From assembly GCA_028023455.1 (NCBI GenBank), contig JAQFVV010012396.1, positions 10,024,085 through 10,088,084 of the forward strand: a stretch of DNA of 64,000 nucleotides. Direction: 5' to 3'. The notes below the pieces were generated by a model, which was not told where the DNA came from, did no database searches, and saw nothing but the letters and a program-made list of their open reading frames with translations. Position 1 is the first letter of the stretch, and every line of letters starts with the position of its first letter. Below, piece by piece: positions 11,640-22,216 of the stretch. A program made the translations under genes and the position numbers. The stretch comes from Epiperipatus broadwayi. Lineage: Eukaryota > Onychophora > Udeonychophora > Euonychophora > Peripatidae.

Positions 11640-11945
11640 CAAAAGTCAATTGCTTTTGTAATATCTACTTAAAACCAATAAAACATCATATGACACCAAT
11701 TTACACAATGCTATTCAGGAGCAAATTTTTTTTCTCTCATCACAGTTATGATATCAGATATAAGCTTTAGTGTTCAATAGATGCTAATGTTTAATAAATC
11801 CTTATCCAGTGCTGTTACATCCAATATTTTCAAATTCCAACACTCCAAAGCTCCAGTGTGATAAAAGCCATAATACAAATTAATCTGGGAATATTGGATA
11901 GGGATTTATTAAGCACTACCCACCCGACATGTATTGATTACTAAA
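11640..11945. repeat. decayed copy of the ribozyme-bearing repeat family
   Basis: It shares ACCAATAAAA.ATCA.ATGA, TGTTTAATAAATCC and the flank GTATTGATTACT with the copies at 21.5-22.0 and 51.7-52.3 kb. TAATAAATCCTTATCCA (about 11792-11808) is mirrored by GGATAGGGATTTATTA (about 11896-11911), so this copy is also partly foldback. The hammerhead region (about 11844-11900) keeps the stem I partners (CTCCA / TGGGA and a TATTGGAT outer strand). The CUGANGA and GAAA boxes are lost. Confidence 0.55.
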
Positions 11946-14569
11946 GTTTCCACTAGGTAACATAATTGCGACGAGAGAAAAAAATTGCTACTGAATATTT
12001 ACTTATCATACTTTTTTGACTTTATTTGAACTCCCGATTTTTATGTCAATTTTTATTTCCACTACACCGATATTTCATGAGAAATAACACACACCAATTC
12101 ACACTGTTTTAATTAAAACACTAATCTATAAAAAAAAAAATTAGTTACTTTTGCATTTTTTTTACAATTGTTATAAATCTATTATGTTTCATTATTGTTA
12201 AATAAGAATTAATAAAATGGTGGATAAGTGAATTTAGTACACGCTAAATTCAAAATCTGTCTCAAATAAATTATACTTTTTGCGTCTGCGCCTTGCTTAG
12301 ATTTTATGCATGGAAAACATTCCGTAATAGTAAGTATATTTTTTAAATTAAAACACTTGTGTTAAATTAACTTACAATAACAGTCAACTAGATTATCCAG
12401 TCACTAAATATATATATTGTGGGAAATTTCAAACAAATTAGTTTTATAATACAGTATTGTACTGAATAACTTCTTATTTATTCATTATATATAATAAACT
12501 GTAATAAGAATAATACGCATGCGTAAACCGGTTAATAGGCCTAATAAATAAAAAATGTCTTAAGCGGTAATTCATTTGTTTATTAATTCTTCGTGTCTCG
12601 ATTTACTGTATACTGCAGTCATATTTATTTAACTTTTCTAAATATTAAGCATAGATAACCTAATTAAAATATGTATATATTTATTTATTTATTTCAGAAT
12701 TTTTTCTTTTCGAATATCAATTTGGTTGTGTCCAATGATTGAAATAGCGATTTATCATTTTTTAATGATGAAATAAACCTAGCAAACAGTAAATATTCCA
12801 GCAGTGTAAGTAAGCATTTCCTTTTTTTTTTAAAGTGTAATTCTATATAAAAATTGTAATATGTTGTAATTGATATTTTAATTTGTAAAAAAGAAAACGT
12901 TTTAAATTAAAGACGTTAAGTACATTAAAGTTTATGATGTTATTAATTATTAAGATGCCTGAATTTGTAAACTGAGATAAGGGTATGGCAAATTACCGCT
13001 AACTATGGTCATATATTATGGCTTGTTTCTATACCATATTATTTAATAACGTTTATCATGGTTTCGAGTAAAAAAATTGATATGTATACAATTTTTTTTC
13101 TAAAAAATTTCTATTACAGTATATGTATACGGTGTATTATGAATTCAAGTTTTTTATCTATTGTATAATAAAGTTCCATTTATTTATTTATGTATGATAA
13201 ATCCAGATTTACATAAATTTATGTTCAGCTTTTAAAATAATGTTAAATAAATTTATTGGTATCTTAAAAATAATTTTGATTAATAATTTTATTACTATGT
13301 TTAAATAGTTGTATAATTAATAAATTTTATTACTAAGATTAAAAAATTGCGTGTATATACTGGATTTCATTTTTAAAAATGTATACACATGTTGATTTTT
13401 AATAACTTTGTATGTTTATTTTCATTAATTAAATTTTATATTGAAGAAAAGATGTCAGTCTAAAATATTTATTAATGTCAAGTGTTCTTATAATCCTCCA
13501 ATCGCATTTAAATATCGACATTACTGAAAAATTAATATGGATATTTCGCATAAGATATCTGCTAATATTATTGAGAATTCTGCTTTAATAACTTGCAGTA
13601 ATTTATTCTGTTGATGACTTTATGTTATAAAGTTTGTCCTTTAGTTTTTTTTATTAAAAAAAAAAGTCCATTGATGACTTTTTTATCCAGTCCATCAATT
13701 TCAAAGTTTTTTTCCCATCTTGTTGGAAAAATTATCCACAAACACGAATCATATGTAATTCATACTGCATATATTTGTTTTCTTCAGCCACTATATATAT
13801 TTATTACCTGTTAATATATATTAAAATGAACACTTAGTTTATAATATGATAATGTGCTAGGGTAAAAATTTGTAATTCAGTTCTAGAAACACCCCCCAAT
13901 CAGATTGCCATTTTGACAGTTTTCCAAATTATGATCAAGAAAAACTTTTTATACTGTAATAAAGAGAGAGAGAGACTTTTTTTTATTATTATTGACTGGG
14001 CTGTCAATGAATGGCTCAGACCAACAAAATATTGAATGTGAACAGAATACTATTAATAGTCATTCTACTGCAGCACACAAATAATGGGAAGAATATTACA
14101 TTTCATATTTGCAAGAATGCATGTTGAATTAATAAAAGTGGTGAAACAATTTTTTTATGAATATAGTTACTAACCATATTAATTGGAAATTTAGATTGGT
14201 TAAGTTAATTTAATATTGTGGATTGTCAGATCTACAAAAATTCCCAATTCCAAAAGGCAGATCTTGCATACTAAATTGAGTTTTTCAAAGCTTCTTAACT
14301 CTACTTTTTATATATATTAAGACTTTCTTTTTTAAGATTGTCAATCAATCTTTTCTTTGCTTCTTTGTCATTTTTTTTATCTTTCAGTGTCTCTTGCACA
14401 AATCTTTCATAATTCTCTTATCTCAAAATCCTTATCCAATCTAATCTTTTTTCCTCATAATTTTTTCAGTAATTGTTTTTTATTTTTTATATATTATTCT
14501 TTTCAATACTTTTGTCTGTTAACCTTATTCTTTCAACTTAACTCTTTTATTCTCCTTTAAATTCACAAT
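11946..14569. other. AT-rich non-coding stretch
   Basis: No coding sequence or structured repeat was recognised. The frames at 13611-13814 and 14357-14560 are low-complexity, Phe/Leu/Ser-rich translations of T-rich DNA and are not supported as genes. Confidence 0.4.
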
Positions 14570-14766
14570 AGACTTATCATTTAATTATAGTTTACAAAGT
14601 TATTCATTACAATATATTAAATCTTATAACAATTGATTTAAGAAATTATAAATAATAAAAAAAAAAAGTGTTTTGGGGGAAAAAACAAAGCAATAATATA
14701 TTTTAAACTTTCTTGTTTTATAATGTTTCTATTTTAAATCATACTTTTTTTTTATGCATTTAATTA
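14570..14766. repeat. repeat shared with 15880-16015
   Basis: CTTATAACAA.TGATTTA.GAAATTATAAA, a GTTTTGGGG-plus-A block, and TTATAATGTTTCTA.TTTAAATCAT occur in the same order here and just beyond the hAT-like element. The two copies thus flank 14777-15852 as a direct repeat of about 130-190 bp. Confidence 0.55.
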
Positions 14767-14776
14767 TGGTATACAA

Positions 14777-15852
14777 TGGGTCGGGAAGCTTTTTTTTTAC
14801 CAAGAGCCATTTGGATATTTATAATATCATTCTTGAGCTGTACAAAATTATCGACTTAAAAATTAGCCTCCTATAAATGATCAAGCAATCAATTTCAACT
14901 TTCTCTTTTTAAATGAAAGATAATTTTTTTGTGAATTAAAAATAAAGTAACATCATTATTATTAATGATACTTCCACATTTGATGACAATTTTTACAATT
15001 CATTTATTTTTAGTGATATTTATATTCTCAAATCTCTTTTTATGTTCTGGACAAGTAGGATGCAGTCTTTTATAAACTCCCTTTAAGAAAATGGTTTTGA
15101 ATTTTCTGCTTTTTTTTTTTTAAATAATGTAACTTGCTTTTGCAGAATTTCTGACTGGTTTGTACTTTTTATGAAACGTGTCAGCCACCCGAAGCTCTAT
15201 TTCACTTTTTTTATTTTAATATTTTCTTTTTCCCCAACAATTTTGTTATAATCAGAATCAGAATGTTTTAATAAATAGATATATTGTGTTCATTATTAAG
15301 CGAAATATTTTCCAGACATATCAAGTACATCAATTTACTATTTCTTTCTATAAAAAAAAATGTGTTGGTCTATTTATTTTGAAATGCCATAATTTTCCAT
15401 GTCAGTTTTTTAAATCGTATTCAGTGTAGCTATCCTAATAAAAAAAAAAAAAATGCAAAGCAATAATAATAAAACAAAGTAAAATTTGAATTTAATTTTT
15501 AATAAGCGTCCGTCTGCTAAAATCACTATAAAAACAAACAAAATTGCCTCAGCATTGTAGATTAAATCTGTAGTCAGATAGACCACACAATATAAATAAT
15601 TTGTTGGAATATTATACCTCTGATAGAATGAACTAGAACTATTATAAAGGTTGGAGAGAGAAAAAGATATAGCTGAGAAAATAATAAATATTTTCTTTTA
15701 CTTAACTCTTAATTCAATATTTATCTTAATTGAGTGTTTAAATAAAAGTTTTATATAGGGCCATTTTATATATGTTTTTGAAAATGTTCACAGGCTATAT
15801 TGAGTGCTTTCGAAGGCCAGCGATGGCACTCAGGCTTAAGGTTCCCCACCTC
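14777..15852 (-). mobile_element. hAT-like DNA transposon, decayed or non-autonomous
   Basis: The left end (TGGGTCGGGAAGCTTT) and the reverse complement of the right end (AGAGGTGGGGAACCTT) are imperfect terminal inverted repeats of the hAT CAGnGGTnGGnAA type. The strings TGGTATACAA at 14767-14776 and 15853-15862 flank them, and 8 bp of this would be the expected hAT duplication. Inside, minus-strand frames contain RVADTFHKKYKPVRNSAKASYI, reminiscent of the KASYxVA segment of ZBED/GTF2I-repeat-type hAT transposases. It is broken by stops. Total length about 1.08 kb, too short for a full transposase. The superfamily call rests on termini and duplication length. Confidence 0.55.
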
Positions 15853-15879
15853 TGGTATACAAATTTATTATTATTATAT

Positions 15880-16015
15880 TTGAAATATTAACTCTTATAA
15901 CAACTGATTTAGGAAATTATAAACAAGGATCAAAATGTTTTGGGGAAAAAAAAATATTTCAAACTTATTTGGTTTATAATGTTTCTACTTTAAATCATTC
16001 TTTTTTTTTTTTTTT
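15880..16015. repeat. second copy of the 14570-14766 repeat
   Basis: See 14570-14766. Similarity starts at about TAACTCTTATAACAACTG and ends in a poly(T) run. Confidence 0.55.
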
Positions 16016-16201
16016 CATTCAAATGAAATAAATGTTAAATTATGGAAGAATACTTCAGTATAATAACGAATACATTAAGAGTTTATAGATAGGTAATTTT
16101 TTGGAAGAGGATGATAATTAACAATTGGGTAGTTGATATTCAGACAATGTATATACTGCATACAATAGACTTTTGTAAATGAGTATATACATTTCAATTC
16201 C

Positions 16202-17140
16202 AGGGGGGGGGGGGACGTAAAGGGAAAAAAACTGTAGAAATGAGTTTGCAATGACTATGCAAACCAATCAGTAAATCAAAAATACATTTACATATCCATT
16301 TTACTGTTTATTTGATATTTTGTAAAACTGTTTTTTATTTTATTCAGTAGAAAACTTTTCTTTATTAAATATTTCACCATATTAAATCATAGCTCTCCAA
16401 TGTATTAATTTCTTTTCCATATCTTACCAGTGGAAACGGTCAACATTCCATCTGTTTTTGAAGTAATACTTATAATGTAAAATGGGCTTTATCTCATCTA
16501 CAAAAACCATGCTCATGTTCACCATAAAATACTTTTTTAGGAAGTACTGCATTGTTCATTTGTTTAATATGTTCATTTAACAAAAGTGTGATTTTATAAC
16601 AGCAAATTCTATAGTATCACATCCTGCAATTTAAAAAAATATATTGATTGGTTTTATGATCTTGCCATTGTACTTTTAAAATTTTTTAGAGCATTCTTAA
16701 ATAAAACTCTTGTATTATATTGATAGGATATTCAAATCTCATTTTCATACAATAAATTAGATAACATGATAGCTGTAAATACAGCTAACATAATTCCAAT
16801 AGTTATTTCCCTGTGATGAAATACCTTATCTTTTAATTTGTTAAAAACACTAACATCATATTTGTGCTACCTTTCTACTTATAAAACTATCAAAATATTT
16901 AAAATGATTTACATTGTCAATTTAATAACCATTCAAGCTAAAAGTTGCTGAGGATTTTCGTTCATCACTGGCTGATAAAGGACGTGAGTTTTTTTAACAT
17001 TAATTATTAAACTAAAATCTTTATATATTGCACAAACATTAAATATTTTCTGGAAAATCATCTTTTGAATTAGCAAAAATAGCACAATCATCAACATACT
17101 ATAAATCAAAAGTCTAAATTAACTATTTGTAATTAAAAAG
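16202..17140 (-). pseudogene. decayed LINE reverse transcriptase, copy 2
   Basis: Minus-strand homologue of 9130-10120. Here the catalytic box is still readable as YVDDCAIFANSKDDF (about 17060-17105), a typical reverse-transcriptase active site followed by the ANSKDDF stretch common in LINE palms. Downstream pieces match copy 1 block by block, including the AAAGTTGCTGA.GATTTT stretch and the CATACAATAAATT thumb region. A G-tract (16203-16213) lies at the 3' side. Several stops and shifts show it is dead. Confidence 0.6.
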
Positions 17141-19170
17141 TAAAATTATGTTGGTTTATCTGAAATATTTTATAAAGTGTTAATCGAGAAGATTCTAAGA
17201 AATTCCTGTGAGAGAACACTGGATAGTGAGCCTTATAAAAGCTTGCCAAAAATTATTCAGCCATTCTTGATTATTGTCTTGACTCTTCATTCTACTCTGC
17301 AAGCTACATTCATTGCTCATTACCAGTTAATTCTTTGCAATTAAGAGTCTTCATTAATATTCTGCAATTATTTCATGAAATGCAGCTTGCTATTATAAAA
17401 ATGAACATATCAACCTATCCAGTTGTGGTCTCCGATAGTATGTATGGCTAGGCATTTTCAAAAGACAAACTGCTCTATCCAAGCATTAACTTCATTCTTC
17501 AGCATGATCTAAATTCCTAGGAAAGTTGATCTGAAATTGCTGACTAACAACCTCAACACTTAAGCATCTCTCGTCTAACCCATAACCAGAAATAAAATCA
17601 TGGAAATGGACACAAGTCTGTACTCCTTCAAATAATCTACAAAGATAGCAAAAGTTTTACACCACTCATGGATTTATGGTAATATGAAATCTATTATATA
17701 TTTCAGTAAGCCAGGTGTGATTGAATTTTTAGATATAGACATATGTGTATACATTAGTATAAGTAATGTTAGATTAAGTATATCTTTTACTTAATTTTAT
17801 CTATACACAATTTTGTATCAATATTATTAATTTCATTTTGTAGATGTATTAATTTTTTTAGTTATTAGGCTTTATAAATTTGTTGAACTTTAATATTTAT
17901 TATATTTTAAGAATATATATTGAATAAATTCTGTTTTCTTTTAAAAGTTTTAATAAAATCTGAGTTTATTATTATTGTATAGTAGTCAGATTTTCTCCCC
18001 TCCTTTTTGCAAGTATTAAAAATCTAAATGTTTTTTTTTTTTAGCAAATGAAATAAGTCTTAGGTATTAGAATCAAATATGGATTAACTTTTTTAAAAAA
18101 ATTACACTTCTTAGTTAATGTTTTAAAATTAACCTTTTTTTTTCTAAAAATAGCATTTCAAAACTGTATAAACAGTTAATATTTATAGATATGTTTGTAT
18201 GATAAACTTTAGATTTGCTAAAAATATTGGATATCTTGTGGGTAATATTTTATTGTATATAAATGAAAGTAGTGTTTTGCTTGTGTCTATGGGCCTAAAG
18301 TCGATCCATTGATAAATACCACTTGCTATTTAATATCCTCAGGGCCATTTTACTTAGCTTTAGGTCAGCTATATTTCTATCAGGTTTATTTAGTATATTG
18401 TCTCTTTTAATCCAGTTTGTCTACTGCTTAAATCGCTGTCTTTATTATTTTTAAATGGGCTTGCTTTGAAACAGCTTTACATGCATGTTATATAATTATC
18501 ACTATATATTGGTGAATCTTTCATAGCCTCTGATCAGCAACATTTCTGCCAAGCTCATATTTGGATATTTTCCTTTTAACATGGGATATCTACTGCTAGA
18601 ATTGCAGTCTTTATTGTTCTTGCATGGGCAAGTTTAGAAAGAGCTTCTCATGTCTTTCACATATTTATCACTCATGGCCATTATACTTTTCTAGTGATAT
18701 GAGTTTGGTTACACACACAAGCCTTAATAGAGTTTACTCATGTATAAGTGGATAGTTAATAAAATCAATAAAGATTTTAAATAAGGTAGAATGTTTTAAC
18801 AAAGTTTATTCACACATCTATCGTCAAAGAACTGTTTCTGAAAGACTTTGAGCCTTGTGCAAGCAAATCAAAAGGGGAGAAGAGAGTCAATTAACTGTAA
18901 AGGCTGACTATTTAAATTGTATGGTATTCAATTTAAAACCATCCATAAATGAAGTTTATTTATACTAATTATTTGTGTTTCTTTTATTCATGACTGAATA
19001 AACATTGCTATTGGTAGTTCAATTTGCCTTCTTATTGTCTGTCTATCACTTCTTATTGGCATAAGAATCTTTATCTGTCTGATATAGCAGTAGTAATTTA
19101 TTGTTATGTTAAGGAATAGCTATAATCACCTTTAGTTAATGTTTGGACACCCAAAATAAATTTTTTATGC
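17141..19170. other. non-coding stretch with a weak internal duplication
   Basis: No coding sequence recognised. Around 18400-18510 and 18570-18690 two related segments share a CTACTGCT...GTCTTTATT.TT...ATGGGC block followed by ATATTATCACT-like text, so an old tandem duplication of roughly 170 bp is likely. Confidence 0.35.
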
Positions 19171-20400
19171 AATGTGATGCTATAAAGTATGGCTTTTCCT
19201 TTCTTGGAGTCAGGAATCTCTCAGCCACTATGCCCAGAGAAACCTGTTAGCCATCTTACCGTCTCTTTCCATTCCTCACTCTAAATTTTTCATATATTTT
19301 TCTCTATCCTGCTCCATCCCATTTCCACAAGATTATCTTTGGCCTTTATATCTAAATCCCCCTATCTTTTTCTAAACTCAGCATAAAAACCAATAACCCA
19401 CTTTCTGTATAACCACTTTGTTCATATTTATTCTTTCATTACTTTATTATTTGTACCCTTTCTCCTTTCAAGCATTTACATTCAATTAACAGATGCCTAA
19501 TATTATCTATGCCTTCCTTATACAATTTGCAGACTAAATCTCCCATATTTTTCCATTTACAATGTATATTCTCTTGTTGCTAAAGATCCCGTTCGAGCCT
19601 TAAACAATAAACTACTTTCTTTGCTATTATCATAAATTAACTCTCACCCACTGTTCCGTTTACTTCTATATATATATTTAAACTCTTTTTATTCTCCATA
19701 TTAGTTCTCCATCTCTCCAACTTCCTATTCTTTATTAATGCATCTATTCTTTTATCCCATTCCTTACCACTATAACACTCAAAAACCCTCCTAACACAAT
19801 CATCCCACCTTTTGTACAACTTTACTGATATAAATTCTTTATCCAAATCTTTTGCATACCGCATTACCTTTCTCACCCATCTTGTGGCCTGCCCTTTACT
19901 TGTAACCCAATTAAATACTACTTTGGCTATTCTTTTATTATCCATAAACTGCAATCTATTAAACATTTTCATTTTACTTTTTGCATCTCTCATATAAAAA
20001 CTTGACCATCCCATTTCTCTTTGAATTACCTCCTTTGCTGTCCACACATCTGCACCTAATGCATGTCTTCCTACTTTCTTTTGTACTTTTTCTAAGTAAT
20101 CTAATACCCCTTTACTATCACATAATGCATCATTACCATAAGTTAATCCTGCTACTGCAACCCTCTTCCATACAATTCTAGCTACATCATATTTATTGTA
20201 TGAAAACACTGTTAATTTCTTTATCAATCCCTTTCTTTTCTTTGCTTTATTTACCAATTTTTTCTCCCATTCATTCAAGCAATTTTTCTGATTACTTAAG
20301 ACGAGTCCCAAATAACTATATCTATTCACCACACTTAACTTTATATCCCTCAGTAAAAATTCTACATTTTCTCTTTCCCCAGTATTAACCATCATTATAT
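19171..20400 (-). pseudogene. LINE 3' end, copy A (RT thumb and zinc-binding C-terminus)
   Basis: A 252-residue minus-strand frame (19637-20395) covers the thumb and connection region of a non-LTR reverse transcriptase: NRYSYLGLVLS, then VAVAGLTYGNDAL, then KVGRHALGADVWTAKEVIQ and a Trp/Arg-rich tail (YKRWDDCVRRVF). Beyond a shift the zinc-binding segment is C-K-L-Y-...-IRHLL, in which the second Cys of the C-x2-C..H..C motif has become Tyr. The 3' end reaches a TGTGATG-type simple tail near 19171. The catalytic palm is absent, so this is a 5'-truncated copy. Confidence 0.7.
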
Positions 20401-21034
20401 TGATGTGATGCGCTGTGACTTCTTAAACGAAGTCAGAAATTTCTCAACAATTATGCCCAGAGAAACCTGTTAGCCACTTTATCTTCCCTTTCCATTCCCC
20501 ACCCTAAATTGTCCCATAATCTGTTCCATCCCATTTCTACAACATAATCTTTCTCAACTCTATGGCCTTTATATCTAAATCCCCCTTATCTTTCCCCAAA
20601 TCCAGCATAAAAACCAATAACCCACTTTCCGTATAATCACTTTGTTCATATTTATTCTTCCATAACTTCATTATTTGTACCCTTTCTGCTTTCAAGCATT
20701 TATATTCAATTAACAGATGCCTAATATTTTCTATGCCTTCCTTACACAATTTGCAGATTAAATCACCCATATTTTTTTATTTACGTGTATATTCTCTTGT
20801 TGCTAAAGATTCTATTCAAGTCTTAAACAATAAACTACTTCCCTTGCTATTATCATAAATTAACTCACACCCAATGTTCCATTTACTTCTATATATATTT
20901 AAACTCTTTTTACTCATACTAGTTCTCCATCTCTCCAACTTCCTATTCTTTATTAATACATCTATTCTTTTATCCCATTCCTTACCATTATAACCCGCAA
21001 CAATCCTCCTAATACAATCATCCCACCTTTTGTA
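20401..21034 (-). pseudogene. LINE 3' end, copy B
   Basis: Same family and orientation as copy A but shorter. Frames 20816-21079 (KRWDDCIRRI then KLERWRTSM) and 20537-20770 (LICKLCKEGIENIRHLLIE) cover the tail and zinc-binding region. The zinc motif keeps both first cysteines and the His. It begins, on the plus strand, with a TTGATGTGATG tail directly against the 5' end of copy A. It ends where copy A has TTTTGTACAAC, replaced here by a new GTAATGTGATGATGTG tail. Confidence 0.65.
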
Positions 21035-21489
21035 ATGTGATGATGTGATGTAATGTAGCTTCTCCTTAAACGAAGTCAAGAATCTTTCAGCACTTATGCC
21101 CAGAGAAACTTGTTAGCCACTTTATTTTCCATTCCCCAGTCTAAGTTTTCCCATATTCTGCTCCATCCCATTTCCATAACATAATCTTTGTCAACTCTAT
21201 GGCCTTTATATCTAAATCTCCCTTATCTTTTCCCAAACCTAGCATAAAAACCAACAATCCACTTTCTGTATAATCATTTTTTTCATATTTATTCTTCCAT
21301 AACTTCATTGTATGTACCCTTTCTGTTTTCAAGCATTTACATTCAATTAACAGATGCCTAATATTTTCTATTCCTTCCTTACATAATTTACAGACTAAAT
21401 CACCCATATTTTTCCATTTACATGTATATTCTCTTGTTGCTAAAGATCCCATTCAAGCCTTAAACAATAAACTATTTTCCTTACTATTA
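21035..21489 (-). pseudogene. LINE 3' end, copy C, first part
   Basis: The 103-residue frame 21141-21452 carries the zinc-binding segment CKLCKEGIENIRHLLIECKC intact (C-x2-C-x8-H-x4-C). The 3' tail is GATGATGTGATGTAATG. The copy is interrupted at 21489 by the foldback element and resumes at 22052. Confidence 0.65.
21475..21489. repeat. 15-bp target-site duplication of the foldback element, left
   Basis: TTTTCCTTACTATTA, identical to 22052-22066. It lies inside LINE copy C. Confidence 0.75.
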
Positions 21490-21594
21490 AATAAGGAAAA
21501 ACTCTCTCCATACAGTAGTGCCACTCTGTGCCAATCAGAGTAATCAGTGGATGCCAGAAGGGTTGTGCATAAAATCCCTATCTAGTGCCTACTC

Positions 21595-21653
21595 ATCCAA
21601 TATCCCCAGACTAGTTTCTGACTTGCGGCCATCATCAGTGAGGAGCCTTGGAT
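21595..21653 (-). ncRNA. type I hammerhead ribozyme, left arm
   Basis: Read on the minus strand: outer stem I ATCCAA, linker GGC, inner stem I TCCTCA, core CTGATGA, stem II TGGC / loop CGCAA / GTCA, core GAAA, minimal stem III AC-TA-GT, cleavage base C, then TGGGGA and TTGGAT closing stem I. Compared with the right arm, one stem II pair is G-U instead of G-C, so pairing is kept. All core bases (C3, U4, G5, A6, G8, A9, G12-A14, A15.1, U16.1, H17) are present. Confidence 0.8.
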
Positions 21654-21837
21654 CTGAGAGCACTGCACATAGATCTTAGGTTCTAATGCAACCCTCCAGC
21701 AACCACCTTTTATCTCCATTTAACTACAAAACTATGAGAATGAAATTGAAAACACATAGTTTTGTAGTTAAATGGAGATAAAAGGTGGTTGCTGGAGGGT
21801 TGCATTAGATCCTAAGATCTAGGTGCAGTGCTCTCAG

Positions 21838-21896
21838 ATCCAAGGCTCCTCACTGATGATGGCCACAAGCCAGAAACTTGTCTGGGGATATTGGAT
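21838..21896 (+). ncRNA. type I hammerhead ribozyme, right arm
   Basis: Outer stem I is ATCCAA (21838-21843) with TTGGAT (21891-21896). Inner stem I is TCCTCA (21847-21852) with TGGGGA (21883-21888), with an internal loop GGC/TA between the two helices. The core CTGATGA is at 21853-21859. Stem II is TGGC/GCCA (21860-21863, 21869-21872) with loop CACAA. GAAA is at 21873-21876. Stem III is only two pairs, AC/GT with loop TT, and C21882 is the cleavage base, so cleavage is predicted between 21882 and 21883. Every conserved core base is canonical. The internal loop in stem I and the 5-nt loop II are where the tertiary contacts of natural hammerheads lie. Confidence 0.85.
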
Positions 21897-22051
21897 CAGT
21901 AGGTACTAGATAGAGATTTTATGCACAAGCCTTCTGGCATCCATTGATTACTCTGATTGGCACAGGGTGGCACTACTATATGGAGAGTTTTGCCTTGTTT
22001 AATAACAATTATATGCTAGTATGAGATAGTGATCATGTGATGTTTAGTGGT

Positions 22052-22066
22052 TTTTCCTTACTATTA
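22052..22066. repeat. 15-bp target-site duplication of the foldback element, right
   Basis: TTTTCCTTACTATTA, identical to 21475-21489. Confidence 0.75.
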
Positions 22067-22216
22067 TCATATATTAACTTGCACCTAATATTCTGTTTAT
22101 TTCTATATATATTTAAACTCTTTTTAGTCTCCATACTAGTTCTCCATCTCTCTAACTCCCTATTCTTTATTAATAAATCTATTCTTTTATCTCATTTTCT
22201 ACCAGTATAACACTCA
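22052..22216 (-). pseudogene. LINE 3' end, copy C, second part
   Basis: This continues copy C across the foldback insertion. The plus-strand text from TTTCCTTACTATTATCATA through the AAACTCTTTTTA and CCATCTCTCTAACTCCCTAT segments parallels 20840-20960 in copy B and 19625-19760 in copy A. It ends near 22216, where similarity to copies A and B stops. Confidence 0.65.

Larger units (their letters stand above)
21490..22051. mobile_element. foldback (retrozyme-like) element with two hammerhead ribozymes
   Basis: A 562-bp insertion in LINE copy C, bounded by a perfect 15-bp duplication. Its arms (about 21487-21736 and 21755-22005) are long, near-perfect inverted repeats separated by an 18-nt loop (21737-21754). 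A non-palindromic tail follows (22006-22051). Each arm holds one hammerhead fold, on opposite strands. There is no coding frame and no tRNA-like promoter. Related decayed copies occur near 11.7, 51.8 and 52.2 kb. Known animal retrozymes are short non-coding retroelements with type I hammerheads and a minimal stem III, which this resembles. The foldback arrangement is unusual for them. Confidence 0.75.

Noticed and set aside
20200-20388. Plus-strand frames opposite LINE copy A (19812-19997, 19981-20181, 20200-20388).
   Set aside because: They are antisense shadows of the LINE frame; the minus strand has recognisable RT text.
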